NCBI RefSeq assembly: GCF_028416635.1
Contig: NZ_CP114013.1
Coordinates: 4,278,001 to 4,342,000 of the forward strand
Length of the DNA stretch: 64,000 bases
Reading direction: 5' to 3'
DNA from: Baekduia alba
Lineage (GTDB): Bacteria > Actinomycetota > Thermoleophilia > Solirubrobacterales > Solirubrobacteraceae
Below, in pieces: positions 15,771 to 23,607 of this stretch (position 1 is its first letter; each line of letters begins with the position of its first letter). The translations under genes were made by a program, and so were the position numbers. The notes under the pieces were generated by a model that was not told the DNA's origin, did not search any database, and saw only the letters and a list, made by a program, of their open reading frames with translations.

Positions 15771-17680
15771 CCGCCAAGGTGCGCCAGCCCGGCTGGTACC
15801 GGGCCGCCTGGTTCATGTTCATCGCGGCGGCGGGCGCGACCGGCCTCAGCTGGCTCGTGCGCATGCTGTACGGGCACGACCGCTTCGGCCACTTCCTCGA
15901 GGCCGAGTCGATCGTCCTCATCGGGATGTTCGTCCTGCCGTTCGCGTTCCTGATCGGCCTGGGCTGCTTCGACTACTGGTTCTACTGGGCCGCCGGCAAG
16001 CCGACGCGGGCCGAGGACCACTCGTCGCACGGCGCGACGTCGTGGAAGAGCTACTTCCACCCGAACACCGACCACAAGGTCATCGGGATCCAGTACACCG
16101 TCCACTCGTTCTTCTTCCTGTTCGTGGGCGGCCTGATGGCGATGCTGATGCGCGCCGAGCTGGCCCAGCCGGGGCGGCAGTTCGTGGACGCCAACACGTT
16201 CAACGGGCTGTTCAGCGTCCACGCGTCGATCCTGATCTTCCTGTTCATCATCCCCGTGTTCGCGGGGCTGGCGAACTTCGTCCTGCCGCTGATGATCGGC
16301 GCGCCGGACATGGCCTTCCCGCGGCTGAACGCGCTGTCGTTCTGGCTGCTGCCGTGCGCGGGCGTGCTGATGCTCGCGTCGTTCTTCGCGCCGGGCGGCT
16401 CGTTCGCCTCGGGCTGGACGGCCTACGCGCCGCTGTCGACGACCGCGCCACTCGGGCAGATGTTCTTCACCATCGCGGTCCAGTTCGCGGGCGCGTCGTC
16501 GATCGCGACCGCGCTCAACTTCCTGGTGACGATCATCACCATGCGCGCGCCCGGCATGTCGTTCTTCCGGATGCCGCTGCTGGCGTGGGCGAACTTCTCG
16601 ACGTCGCTGCTGGTCGTCATCGCGACGCCGTTCATCGCCGCGTCGCAGTTCTTCGTCCTGCTGGACTACGCGCTCGGCTTCCACTTCTTCGACGCCGACA
16701 AGGGCGGCGACGTGCTGATGTACCAGCACGTCTTCTGGTTCTACAGCCACCCGGCCGTCTACATCATGATGTTGCCCGGCTTCGGCATCGTCAGCGAGGT
16801 GCTGGCGGTCAAGGCCCGCAAGCCGATCTTCGGCTACCGGATGATGGCCTTCTCGCTGCTGGCGATCGTCGTGCTCGGGTTCACGGTCTGGGCCCACCAC
16901 ATGTTCGTGTCGGGCATGCAGTCGTGGATCCGGATCCCGATGATGGTCACCACGGCGATCATCGCGGTGCCGACCGGCATCAAGATCTTCTCGTGGCTGG
17001 CGACCCTCTGGCGCGGGGTCATCCGGCTCGACACGCCGATGCTCTTCGCGCTCGGCTTCCTGACGATGTTCACCTGCGGCGGCATCTCGGGCGTGATGCT
17101 CGCGATGATCCCGCTGGACATCCACGTCAGCGACACCTACTTCATCGTCGCCCACATCCACTACGTGCTGTTCGGCGGGTCGCTGTTCACGATCTTCGCC
17201 GGCGTCTACTACTGGTTCCCGAAGATGACGGGCCGGATGTACGACGAGAAGCTCGGCAAGCTGCACTTCTGGACGACGTTCGTCTTCTTCAACGCGACGT
17301 TCGCGCCGATGCACATCATCGGCGTCAACGGCATGCCGCGCCGCGTCGCCGACTACGCGGACCAGTTCGCCACGTGGAACCTGGTGATCTCGCTCGCCTC
17401 GTTCTGCCTGGGGCTGAGCTCGCTGATCTTCGCCTACAACATGGTCGCGTCCTGGCGCGGCGGTGCGCGCGCGGTGGCCAACCCCTGGCGCGCGCTCACG
17501 CTGGAGTGGCAGGTCTCCTCGCCGCCGCCGGTGTTCAACTTCGACCAGGTCCCGACGGTCGTCGGCGGCCCGTACGAGTACGGGGTGCCGGGCGCGGTGC
17601 ACGGGATCTTCGGGCCGGCGGCGCCGGCCGAGGCCAAGGCGACCCCGGCGGGCACCCATGCCCAGCCACCCACCGAGTGA
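15767..17680 (+). CDS. coxA: Cytochrome c oxidase subunit I (second copy, caa3 type)
   Basis: 637 residues, longer than the first paralogue because of two extra N-terminal helices (about 10-30 and 42-65) before the conserved core. Core motifs: SVHASILIFLFIIPVFAGLANF (heme a His), FWFYSHPAVYIMMLPGFG (CuB His and Tyr), WAHHMFVSGM (CuB His pair) and SDTYFIVAHIHYVLFGG (heme His pair). HPAVY instead of HPEVY places it among B-like or divergent A-type cores (in the E-to-A change at this site the usual K/D-channel residue is altered), unlike the first subunit I. It is coupled to coxB by GTGA and shares the operon with subunit III. Confidence 0.94.
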   Translation: MTAKVRQPGWYRAAWFMFIAAAGATGLSWLVRMLYGHDRFGHFLEAESIVLIGMFVLPFAFLIGLGCFDYWFYWAAGKPTRAEDHSSHGATSWKSYFHPNTDHKVIGIQYTVHSFFFLFVGGLMAMLMRAELAQPGRQFVDANTFNGLFSVHASILIFLFIIPVFAGLANFVLPLMIGAPDMAFPRLNALSFWLLPCAGVLMLASFFAPGGSFASGWTAYAPLSTTAPLGQMFFTIAVQFAGASSIATALNFLVTIITMRAPGMSFFRMPLLAWANFSTSLLVVIATPFIAASQFFVLLDYALGFHFFDADKGGDVLMYQHVFWFYSHPAVYIMMLPGFGIVSEVLAVKARKPIFGYRMMAFSLLAIVVLGFTVWAHHMFVSGMQSWIRIPMMVTTAIIAVPTGIKIFSWLATLWRGVIRLDTPMLFALGFLTMFTCGGISGVMLAMIPLDIHVSDTYFIVAHIHYVLFGGSLFTIFAGVYYWFPKMTGRMYDEKLGKLHFWTTFVFFNATFAPMHIIGVNGMPRRVADYADQFATWNLVISLASFCLGLSSLIFAYNMVASWRGGARAVANPWRALTLEWQVSSPPPVFNFDQVPTVVGGPYEYGVPGAVHGIFGPAAPAEAKATPAGTHAQPPTE

Positions 17681-17696
17681 TGAGGAGCGGGAACTC

Positions 17697-18539
17697 ATGA
17701 GCACCATCTTGGTCGTGGCCAACGAGACGCTGGCGGGCGCGCAGCTGCTCGAGGTCGTCAAGGACCGCGTGGCGGCCGGCGGCGAGGGCACGCGCGTCAT
17801 CGTGTGCGTGCCGCGCAACAAGCCCAAGCACGGCAACATCATCTACGACGACTTCGTCTTCGACGCCGCGAAGGTGCGGATCGACCTGGCCCGGCGCTTC
17901 CTGCGCGACCAGGACATCAACGCCGTCGGCGACATCGGCGACCCGGACCCGTACACCGCGACGATGGACGCGGTGCGCGAGCACCATCCGGACGAGATCA
18001 TCGTGTCGACCTACCCGGCGACCGTGTCGGGCTGGCTGCGGCGCGACCTGATCGAGCGCATCGAGCAGGCGTCGGGGCTGCCGGTCACGCACGTCGAGCA
18101 GGACATCGACGCCGTCGGCATCCCGTTCCACGTGACGCTCGTGGTGGCGGCCAAGACCGCGTCGGGCGACGAGCTGCTGGCGTCGCTGAAGGCCAAGGCC
18201 GGCGACGACCCCCGCGGGTCGCTGTTCATCGTCATCGTCCCCCAGGAGGGCGGCGAGGGCCACCACGCGGCCCGGGCGCGCGCCCGCATGGCGCAGGTCG
18301 TGGACCGCCTGATCAGCGAGAACCTGATCGCGGCGGGCATGATCGGCGACCCGGACCCTTACACGGCGACGATGAACGCGCTGCAGTTCTTCCGCGTCGA
18401 CGACATCGTGATCTCCACGCTGCCCGCCACGCGCTCCGGGTGGCTGCGGGCCGACCTCGTCGAGCGCGTGCGCAAGGTCACCAACAAGCCGGTCGAGCAC
18501 GTCGAGACGGCGGATCGCTCCGCCACCCAAGCCGCGTAG
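17697..18539 (+). CDS. Internally duplicated universal-stress-like protein in the oxidase operon
   Basis: 280 residues made of two related halves of about 140. Each half has an ILVVANE/FHVTLVV-type first strand and the block IGDPDPYTATM..(A/L)..(D)(E/D)I(I/V)(I/V)ST(Y/L)PAT.SGWLR.DL(I/V)ER(I/V), at about 78-125 and again at about 214-262. The fold is probably Usp/Rossmann-like (HUP), as tandem UspA proteins are. Its place between subunit I and subunit III, with GAGGAGCGGG before the ATG, shows it is made together with the oxidase. A role in oxidase regulation or assembly is inference only. No catalytic residues recognised. Confidence 0.7.
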   Translation: MSTILVVANETLAGAQLLEVVKDRVAAGGEGTRVIVCVPRNKPKHGNIIYDDFVFDAAKVRIDLARRFLRDQDINAVGDIGDPDPYTATMDAVREHHPDEIIVSTYPATVSGWLRRDLIERIEQASGLPVTHVEQDIDAVGIPFHVTLVVAAKTASGDELLASLKAKAGDDPRGSLFIVIVPQEGGEGHHAARARARMAQVVDRLISENLIAAGMIGDPDPYTATMNALQFFRVDDIVISTLPATRSGWLRADLVERVRKVTNKPVEHVETADRSATQAA

Positions 18540-18554
18540 CCACGCAGGAGAACC

Positions 18555-19172
18555 ATGGAAGCCGCATCGATCCCCGCCGCCCACGGGCACGACCACCACG
18601 GTCCGCCGCCGGCCAACCGCAGCTCGCGGGTGGAGCCCGCGCTGCTCGGGATGTTGTTGTTCATCATCTCCGAGGTGATGGTCTTCGGGGCCTTCTTCAC
18701 GGCGTACTTCTTCATCCGCGTCGTGGCCGTCCCCGGCGGCTGGTTCCCGATCGACGACATGGACCTGCCGGTCGCCGTCGCAGGCGTCAACACCGCGATC
18801 CTGGTCTCGTCGTCGCTGACGCTGCACTGGGCGCAGACGTCGATCAAGAACGGCAACCGCTTCGGCCTGCAGGCCGGGATGTCGGCGACGTTCCTGCTCG
18901 GGCTGACGTTCCTCTTCATCCAGATCAACGAGTACGTCCACATCGGCTTCGCGCCGCAGGACAACGCGCAGGCGACGGTGTTCTTCTCGCTGACGGGCCT
19001 GCACGGCGCGCACGTGACGATCGGCCTGATCCTGCTCGGGATGGTCACGATCCGGGCGTTCCGCGGGCACTTCTCGCCGGAGCACCATCAGGGCGTCGAG
19101 ATCCCCGGGATCTACTGGCACTTCGTCGACGTGATGTGGATCGTCGTCTACACGTCGGTCTACGTGCTCTGA
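18555..19172 (+). CDS. ctaE: Cytochrome c oxidase subunit III
   Basis: 205 residues with five hydrophobic helices. After a His-rich start (AAHGHDHHG), MLLFIISEVMVFGAFFTAYF carries the conserved Glu of helix III, and GLHGAHVTIGLILLG and GIYWHFVDVMWIVVY match the C-terminal signature of bacterial subunit III. AGGAG stands 6 nt before the ATG. It is the only subunit III in the window although two subunit I/II pairs are present, so it may serve both oxidases or only the caa3 set. The stop overlaps the next start (TGATG). Confidence 0.95.
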   Translation: MEAASIPAAHGHDHHGPPPANRSSRVEPALLGMLLFIISEVMVFGAFFTAYFFIRVVAVPGGWFPIDDMDLPVAVAGVNTAILVSSSLTLHWAQTSIKNGNRFGLQAGMSATFLLGLTFLFIQINEYVHIGFAPQDNAQATVFFSLTGLHGAHVTIGLILLGMVTIRAFRGHFSPEHHQGVEIPGIYWHFVDVMWIVVYTSVYVL

Positions 19173-19348
19173 TGGCCGGCGACGTGACCGACCACGACGA
19201 CCCGCCCGGCCGCGACTGGAACGCGCTGCTGCTGCGCGCGCTCGAGCCCTTCCGGTCGGAGGCCGCGGCGTTCCGCGTCCTGCTGGCCACCATCGCGCTC
19301 TTCGGGACGATCATCTTGATCGTCCTCCTCGTTCGCGCGATCTTCTGA
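19172..19348 (+). CDS. Small membrane protein at the end of the caa3 operon
   Basis: 58 residues: an acidic N-terminus (DVTDHDDPPGRDW), an amphipathic stretch and one hydrophobic helix (about 36-57, FRVLLATIALFGTIILIVLLVRAIF-like). It starts on the last base of the ctaE stop (TGATG), so it is translated with it. It probably is an accessory oxidase subunit (subunit IV position), without recognisable motif. Confidence 0.6.
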   Translation: MAGDVTDHDDPPGRDWNALLLRALEPFRSEAAAFRVLLATIALFGTIILIVLLVRAIF

Positions 19349-19383
19349 GCTGAGGCAGCCGCGCACGGATGCGCGAAGCGGCA

Positions 19384-19408
19384 GGGCGGCGCACTGAGGG
19401 CGCCGCCC
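19384..19408. terminator. Bidirectional terminator hairpin between convergent genes
   Basis: GGGCGGCGC (19384-19392) and GCGCCGCCC (19400-19408) form a perfect 9-bp stem with a 7-nt loop, extended outside by GCGAAG/CTTCGC. It stands between the end of the caa3 operon and the end of the convergent cytochrome-cupredoxin gene. Apart from this hairpin nothing is visible in the gap 19349-19526. Confidence 0.55.
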
Positions 19409-19526
19409 TTCGCTGCTCTCGGCGTCCGCGGCGACCCCGCCGCGACGTTCGGGCGCCCACCGTCGGCAGACGTTGCCCACGCCGACGGCGCCGCCACCGC
19501 ACCCGCGCTCCGCAGGTGCGGCCTGG

Positions 19527-20252
19527 CTACTTGACGGTGAGCTTGCCTTCCATGCCCGCCTCGCGGTGGCCGGGCACCGAGCAGTAGTACGTGTAGCTCT
19601 GGCCCGCGTCGAGCGTGGCCTTGAACGAGGAGGTCCCGTTGGCCACGACCTCGCCCTTGCCGAGGCCGTCGATGACGATGTCGTGCTGCGTGCCCGACTT
19701 GTTGGGCATCTCGATCGTCACGGGGCCGGCCTGGCCGATCGCCTTGGCGTCGGCGAACGCGAGCTGGCCGCCGGGGTCGGCCGGGATCGAGATGACGCCG
19801 GCCTTCTCGGTCGCCGTCCCGCCGCCCGCGGCCTTGACCGCGGTCGCCAGGCGGCCGCTGTCCTTGCCGGTCAGCGATGAGACCGACGCGACGTAGGCCG
19901 CCACGTCGTGCGCGTTCTGACCGGAGACGAGCTTGGCCGGCATCTTGATGCCCTGGGAGTTCTTCAGCCGGTTCGGATACAGGATCTGCTTGTAGACGAC
20001 CCCGCGGACCGCGGACGTGCCGAAGCCCTCCTTGATGGACTGCTGGAACGCCTGGTCCAGGTCCGGGCCGGTCGTGCCCTTGGTCCCGGCACGCGAAAGC
20101 GTGTGGCAGGACCCGCATTTCTGCACGAACAGCTGCTTCCCGGCGACGACGTCCGGTTGCGGGTCCTTGACGCCCCCACAGGCGGACAGCGCCGGGACGA
20201 CGGCGACGATGGCAGCGCAGAGCGCAGCGCGCGGCATGATCCTCTTCCCCAT
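19527..20252 (-). CDS. Lipoprotein fusing cytochrome c and cupredoxin domains
   Basis: 241 residues. A lipobox LSAC with Cys25 anchors it outside the membrane. A class I cytochrome c domain (about 35-120) has CGSCH at 46-50 and a candidate axial Met in IKMPAKL. After a linker comes a cupredoxin domain (about 155-241) with type 1 copper ligands His190, Cys224, His229 and Met234 (YYCSVPGHREAGM). One polypeptide thus carries a heme and a blue copper, a likely electron carrier to the caa3 oxidase encoded convergently. Start: ATG at 20252, 11 nt after TAGGAT (minus, 20264-20269); an ATG at 20237 is possible. The donor and acceptor are inferred from context. Confidence 0.88.
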   Translation of the reverse strand: MGKRIMPRAALCAAIVAVVPALSACGGVKDPQPDVVAGKQLFVQKCGSCHTLSRAGTKGTTGPDLDQAFQQSIKEGFGTSAVRGVVYKQILYPNRLKNSQGIKMPAKLVSGQNAHDVAAYVASVSSLTGKDSGRLATAVKAAGGGTATEKAGVISIPADPGGQLAFADAKAIGQAGPVTIEMPNKSGTQHDIVIDGLGKGEVVANGTSSFKATLDAGQSYTYYCSVPGHREAGMEGKLTVK

Positions 20253-20302
20253 GATCGCGGCTGATCCTAACCGCAACCCAGGAGGGCAAGGCAAGGGAAC
20301 CG

Positions 20303-21874
20303 TCAGGGCTCGGGCAATGCGCGGTGCTCGCCGCGGGCCGCGGCGATGACGCCGTGGGCCACGCCGTCCCACGAGAACCGCTCCCGCGCCACCCGCACCA
20401 GGCCCTCGCGCGTGGCGTCGCGGACGTCCTCGCGGGCCTCCAGCCAGGCGACGATCCGGTCGGCCAGGTCGCGCACGGCGCGTGGTCCGGGCGCGAACCC
20501 CAGCCAGGCGCGGGCGGCCACCGGGACGGCGTCGGCCAGGATCGCCCGGACCTCGCCGAGCCCCGAGTGGTCGGCGACGATCGGCAGCGCGCCGCACGCC
20601 GCGGCCTCCACGGCGACCATCCCGAACGCCTCCGGGAACGTGGACGGGACGACCTGGGCGTCGGCGGCGCCCAGCAGCGGCGCGAGCTCGGGATGCTCCA
20701 GCCGTCCGGTCAGCACCACGCGCTCGCGGACGTGGCGCGCGGCCACGAGGTAGAGCTCGCGGTCGTCGGCGTGCTCGAGGTCGTCCAGGAACGCCTGCAG
20801 CAGCCGCAGCGGCGCGTGCGGGCCGCCCTCGGCCGCCCGGCCCTCCTGCGCGAGCGCGCGGACCGTGGCGAGGTCGCCGTCGGCCAGCGCGCCGAGCATC
20901 CGCTCCAGGGCGTCCCGGTAGGCGCCGAAGCCGACGACCACGAGCTTCGCGTCCGGGACGGCGGCGAGCACGAGCGGCCACGCGGCCGCGAGCAGGTCGA
21001 TCCCCTTGGAGACGATGAGCTTGCCGACGAACGCGACGAGCCGGTCGTCGTCGCCCCCGTTGACGATCCTGCCGAGCGCGCGCGCCGCCTCGGCGGGGTC
21101 GCGCGAGAACGACGACCCGGACGGGTCCGGCGGCGCGGCGAGCGCCTGCTCGGCCAGGTGCGCGCCCAGCGTGCGCAGGTCCGCGCTCGCGCCCGCGCGC
21201 GACCGCGGCCGGAACCGCTCGACGTCGACGCCGGGCGGGCCCAAGCGCGTCCGGGCCGGCAGCTCCGGGTCCTCCATCGCCGCCCACAGCGACTCGGCGG
21301 TGTGGCGGGAGCCGACGAGCACCGTCCGCGCCCCGGCCAGCCCCTCGCGGGCGAAGGGCAGGAACCGCTCGGGCTGCGGCTTGACCGCGTACTCCAGCGC
21401 GCTGCCGTGGATCTTGACGGCGTACGGGACGGTGCCCGCCAGGGCGCGCGCCACGATCGCCGGGCCCATCACGAGGTGGTTGGCCAGCGCGAGGTCGGGC
21501 TGGGCGAGCGCCGCGACCTCGCGGACCGCCTCGACGTTGCGCGCGACGTAGGTCGCGACCTCCGCGTCGGTCAGCTCCGCGAACGTGCGCGCCTCGACGC
21601 CCTCGTAGCGGTCGGCCACGTACACGGGCAGGACGCCGCCGATGTCGGGCCGGTAGGTCGTCACACGGCGCTCTGGGCGGATCTGACGCACGACCAGCGC
21701 CCCGGAGTCCCAGTCCCCGGCCGCCCCCACCGCGTCGACCTCCGCGGGGTGCGGCTCCTGACACAGCAGGTGCACGTCGTGCCCGGCGTGCGCCAGCGCC
21801 TCCGCCAGCAGCGCGTTGTAGACGTTCGAGCCGGTCCCGTGCAGCAGGTAGCCGTGGAAGATCAGGATCCGCAA
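20303..21874 (-). CDS. Family 4 glycosyltransferase (GT-B)
   Basis: 523 residues. N-terminal Rossmann half starts RILIFHGYLLHGTGSNVYNALLAEALAHAGHDVHLLCQ; the C-terminal half has VAFVGKLIVSKGIDLLAAAW, VVVGFG, VVLTGRLEHPELAPLLGAADAQVVPSTFPEAFGMVAVEAAACGALPIVADHSGLGEV, with the Glu-x7-Glu of GT4 enzymes. Donor and acceptor are unknown. An insertion of about 50 residues lies between the two half-domains (DGDLATVRALAQEGRAA...). TTG at 21874 is used because no ATG/GTG in frame precedes the first beta strand. The gene stands alone, divergent from a small Zn-ribbon gene. Confidence 0.88.
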   Translation of the reverse strand: MRILIFHGYLLHGTGSNVYNALLAEALAHAGHDVHLLCQEPHPAEVDAVGAAGDWDSGALVVRQIRPERRVTTYRPDIGGVLPVYVADRYEGVEARTFAELTDAEVATYVARNVEAVREVAALAQPDLALANHLVMGPAIVARALAGTVPYAVKIHGSALEYAVKPQPERFLPFAREGLAGARTVLVGSRHTAESLWAAMEDPELPARTRLGPPGVDVERFRPRSRAGASADLRTLGAHLAEQALAAPPDPSGSSFSRDPAEAARALGRIVNGGDDDRLVAFVGKLIVSKGIDLLAAAWPLVLAAVPDAKLVVVGFGAYRDALERMLGALADGDLATVRALAQEGRAAEGGPHAPLRLLQAFLDDLEHADDRELYLVAARHVRERVVLTGRLEHPELAPLLGAADAQVVPSTFPEAFGMVAVEAAACGALPIVADHSGLGEVRAILADAVPVAARAWLGFAPGPRAVRDLADRIVAWLEAREDVRDATREGLVRVARERFSWDGVAHGVIAAARGEHRALPEP

Positions 21875-21933
21875 GCCACGGATGATGCCCGGTTGCGGGG
21901 CCTCTGACGCCGACGGTCGATAGGCTTCAGGTT

Positions 21934-22215
21934 GTGAGCACCCTGCAGCGCTACCGCATGCGCACCCCCTCGACGGGTCGCGAGATCTTCCTCGAGGCCG
22001 AGCCGGGCAAGATCTACCGCGACCGCGACACCGGCGAGACTCTCGAGGTCGTCGGCAAGGTCATCCCGCTCGCGCCGAGCCCGTCGCGGCTGCCGTGGGC
22101 GGTCGAGAACCTTCGCTTCTGCAACTGGTGCGACGAGCTGGCGCAGAAGGACCTCAACGACTGCCCGACGTGCGGGCGCCGCATGGCACCCCTCGCGGTG
22201 CCGTCCGCCGACTGA
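21934..22215 (+). CDS. Small zinc-ribbon protein of unknown function
   Basis: 93 residues with FCNWCDELAQKDLNDCPTCGRRM near 69-89, a CxxC-x9-CxxC zinc ribbon, after a basic/acidic N-terminal part. GTG at 21934 is 7 nt after TAGGCT (21921-21926), a clear leaderless start. I do not recognise a named family. It precedes a lipoprotein gene by 14 nt and is probably co-transcribed with it. Confidence 0.7.
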   Translation: MSTLQRYRMRTPSTGREIFLEAEPGKIYRDRDTGETLEVVGKVIPLAPSPSRLPWAVENLRFCNWCDELAQKDLNDCPTCGRRMAPLAVPSAD

Positions 22216-22229
22216 GAGATCTTCTTCCC

Positions 22230-22733
22230 GTGCGGCGTCGCGCCACGGCCATCGCCCTGATGCTCCTCGCCACCGGTGGCCTGTCGGCCTGCGGCGGCAA
22301 CAGCGCGTCGCACGACACGATCCCGAGCAACGCGCCGGAGCTGGTCGCGCCCGAGAGCACGTCGCTGGGCGCCTCGACCCGCACGACGAGCGACAGCGCG
22401 TCCTCTTCGACCCCGAGCGACACCGCCTCGGACACCTCGCCGTCGACCACCTCCGCCCCCTCGTCGACCTCGTCGTCGAGCGGCACCGGCGCCGCCAGCG
22501 GCACCAGCGCGCCGCCGTCCTCCGGAACCGGCGCAGCCACCGGCGGAACGGGCGCGACCGGCACCGGCACCGGCACCGGCGCAGCCACGGGCGGCACGGG
22601 CGCCGCGACCGGCGGCACGGGCTCGACCGGGACCGGCAACGGCGCCACCGGCGGCAGCGGCGGGACCGGCACGACGAACTCCGGCGGCTTCAGCGACTTC
22701 TGCTCCCAGAACCCCGGCGCCTGCCCAGGCTGA
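22230..22733 (+). CDS. Low-complexity Gly/Thr/Ser-rich lipoprotein
   Basis: 167 residues: a short basic start, a hydrophobic helix and the lipobox LSAC (Cys15), then a Ser/Thr-rich stretch and a long GTGAATGG-type repeat region ending in GFSDFCSQNPGACPG. The mature part is probably an unstructured surface spacer with a small Cys-bounded C-terminal tail. No enzyme motif. GTG at 22230 fits the signal peptide. The last three codons and stop are part of the left arm of a structured inverted repeat. Confidence 0.65.
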   Translation: MRRRATAIALMLLATGGLSACGGNSASHDTIPSNAPELVAPESTSLGASTRTTSDSASSSTPSDTASDTSPSTTSAPSSTSSSSGTGAASGTSAPPSSGTGAATGGTGATGTGTGTGAATGGTGAATGGTGSTGTGNGATGGSGGTGTTNSGGFSDFCSQNPGACPG

Positions 22734-22849
22734 TCGTCCGGGCCGCCTCGCCGCGCCTGACGGCACCGACCGGCTTGACGGGGAGCCTGCCCGCCGGCGC
22801 TCGCCCGGCACCGCCAGCCACGACGCTGCGGGCCGGACGATCAGCCTGG
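22725..22849. repeat. Structured inverted-repeat element, copy A (reverse orientation)
   Basis: CCAGGCTGATCGTCCGG (22725-22741) and its exact complement (22833-22849) form 17-bp arms; the left arm holds the stop of the lipoprotein gene. The inside, read on the minus strand, matches copies B and C: TCGTGGCTG, GGGCGAGCGCCGGCGGGC, CCGTCAAGCCGGTCGGT, then CGTCAGGCGCGGCGAGGCGG. The inner stem pairs with G-U wobbles when read as RNA from the minus strand. The element lies between convergent genes. Confidence 0.82.
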
Positions 22850-22862
22850 CGCGTGACCGTCG

Positions 22863-23513
22863 CTACGGAGTGGAGATGATGCGCGCGGAGTACATGATGC
22901 GCGCGGTGCGGTACAGGCAGTAGTAGTTGCCGACCTGGTTGACCGCCTGCGCGGTCTGGGTCTGGCTGTCGTCGCAGGAGCCCTTGGGCCGTGAGGCGCG
23001 CCAGGATGTGTCGCCGCCGAGGCCGGCGGCCAGCGCCGGCACCCAGGTCGGGACCGTCAACCCGATGACGTAGCCCTTCTTGACCGGGATCGTCTTCTGC
23101 AGCGCGAACTCGACCGTCTGGCCGAAGTACGGCGTGAGCTTCTGCGTCTCGCCCATCGCGATCTGGCGCGCGTGGAGGTGCTTGCCCATGCGCAGCACCG
23201 CGATCGCCGCCTGCGACTCGCCGCCCAGCGACTTGTTGAAGAAGTCGATCTGCTTGTCGCCGGGCTTGGAGAGCTTGACCGTCCACGAGACGAGCACGCC
23301 GTCCTTCTGGACGGTGAACAGGCCGCGGTTGGTCCCGACCTTGGCCTGGTAGCCCGTGGTGCGTCCCAGGGCGTAGCAGGGCTTGTCGGGGCAGCTCGGG
23401 GTCGCGTCGCCGGGATCGACCGCCGGGACCTGGTCGAGCGTCGCGGGAGCGACGGCGGGATAGGCGAGGCCGGCGCCGATCAGGGCGACCAGCAAGGTGC
23501 GGAGACGAGGCAT
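22863..23513 (-). CDS. Secreted protein of unknown function
   Basis: 216 residues with an N-terminal signal peptide (about 1-25, MPRLRTLLVALIGAGLAYP). The mature part has six cysteines, among them CPDKPCYALGRTTGY near 41-55, and a beta-rich middle with FTVQKDGVLVSWTVKLSKPG and PYFGQTVEFALQKTIPVKKGYVIGLTVPTWVPALA. That pattern of a jelly-roll-like secreted domain is common in Solirubrobacterales proteins without assigned function. ATG at 23513 is chosen from the signal peptide. It is divergent from an MFS gene. Confidence 0.65.
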   Translation of the reverse strand: MPRLRTLLVALIGAGLAYPAVAPATLDQVPAVDPGDATPSCPDKPCYALGRTTGYQAKVGTNRGLFTVQKDGVLVSWTVKLSKPGDKQIDFFNKSLGGESQAAIAVLRMGKHLHARQIAMGETQKLTPYFGQTVEFALQKTIPVKKGYVIGLTVPTWVPALAAGLGGDTSWRASRPKGSCDDSQTQTAQAVNQVGNYYCLYRTARIMYSARIISTP

Positions 23514-23607
23514 CACGGCAGATTCAACACGACGGACCGGCGAAGTTGCGGCCGTTCGCTTGCGCGGCGGGTGTCTCAACGGAGACGCAACGTCGCCCAA
23601 TAGCCTG

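Noticed and set aside
15698-17842. Long minus-strand open frame opposite the second subunit I
   Set aside because: Shadow of codon bias in coxA; composition is His/Arg/Asp/Glu-rich without any motif.
19410-19526. Small gene between the caa3 operon and the cytochrome-cupredoxin gene
   Set aside because: Frames there are Arg/Pro-rich with no start signal; only a terminator hairpin is supported.
22490-22680. Gly/Thr/Ala repeats in the lipoprotein as a PE/PPE-like or silk-like gene
   Set aside because: No PE/PPE motifs; it is simple low-complexity spacer behind a lipobox.
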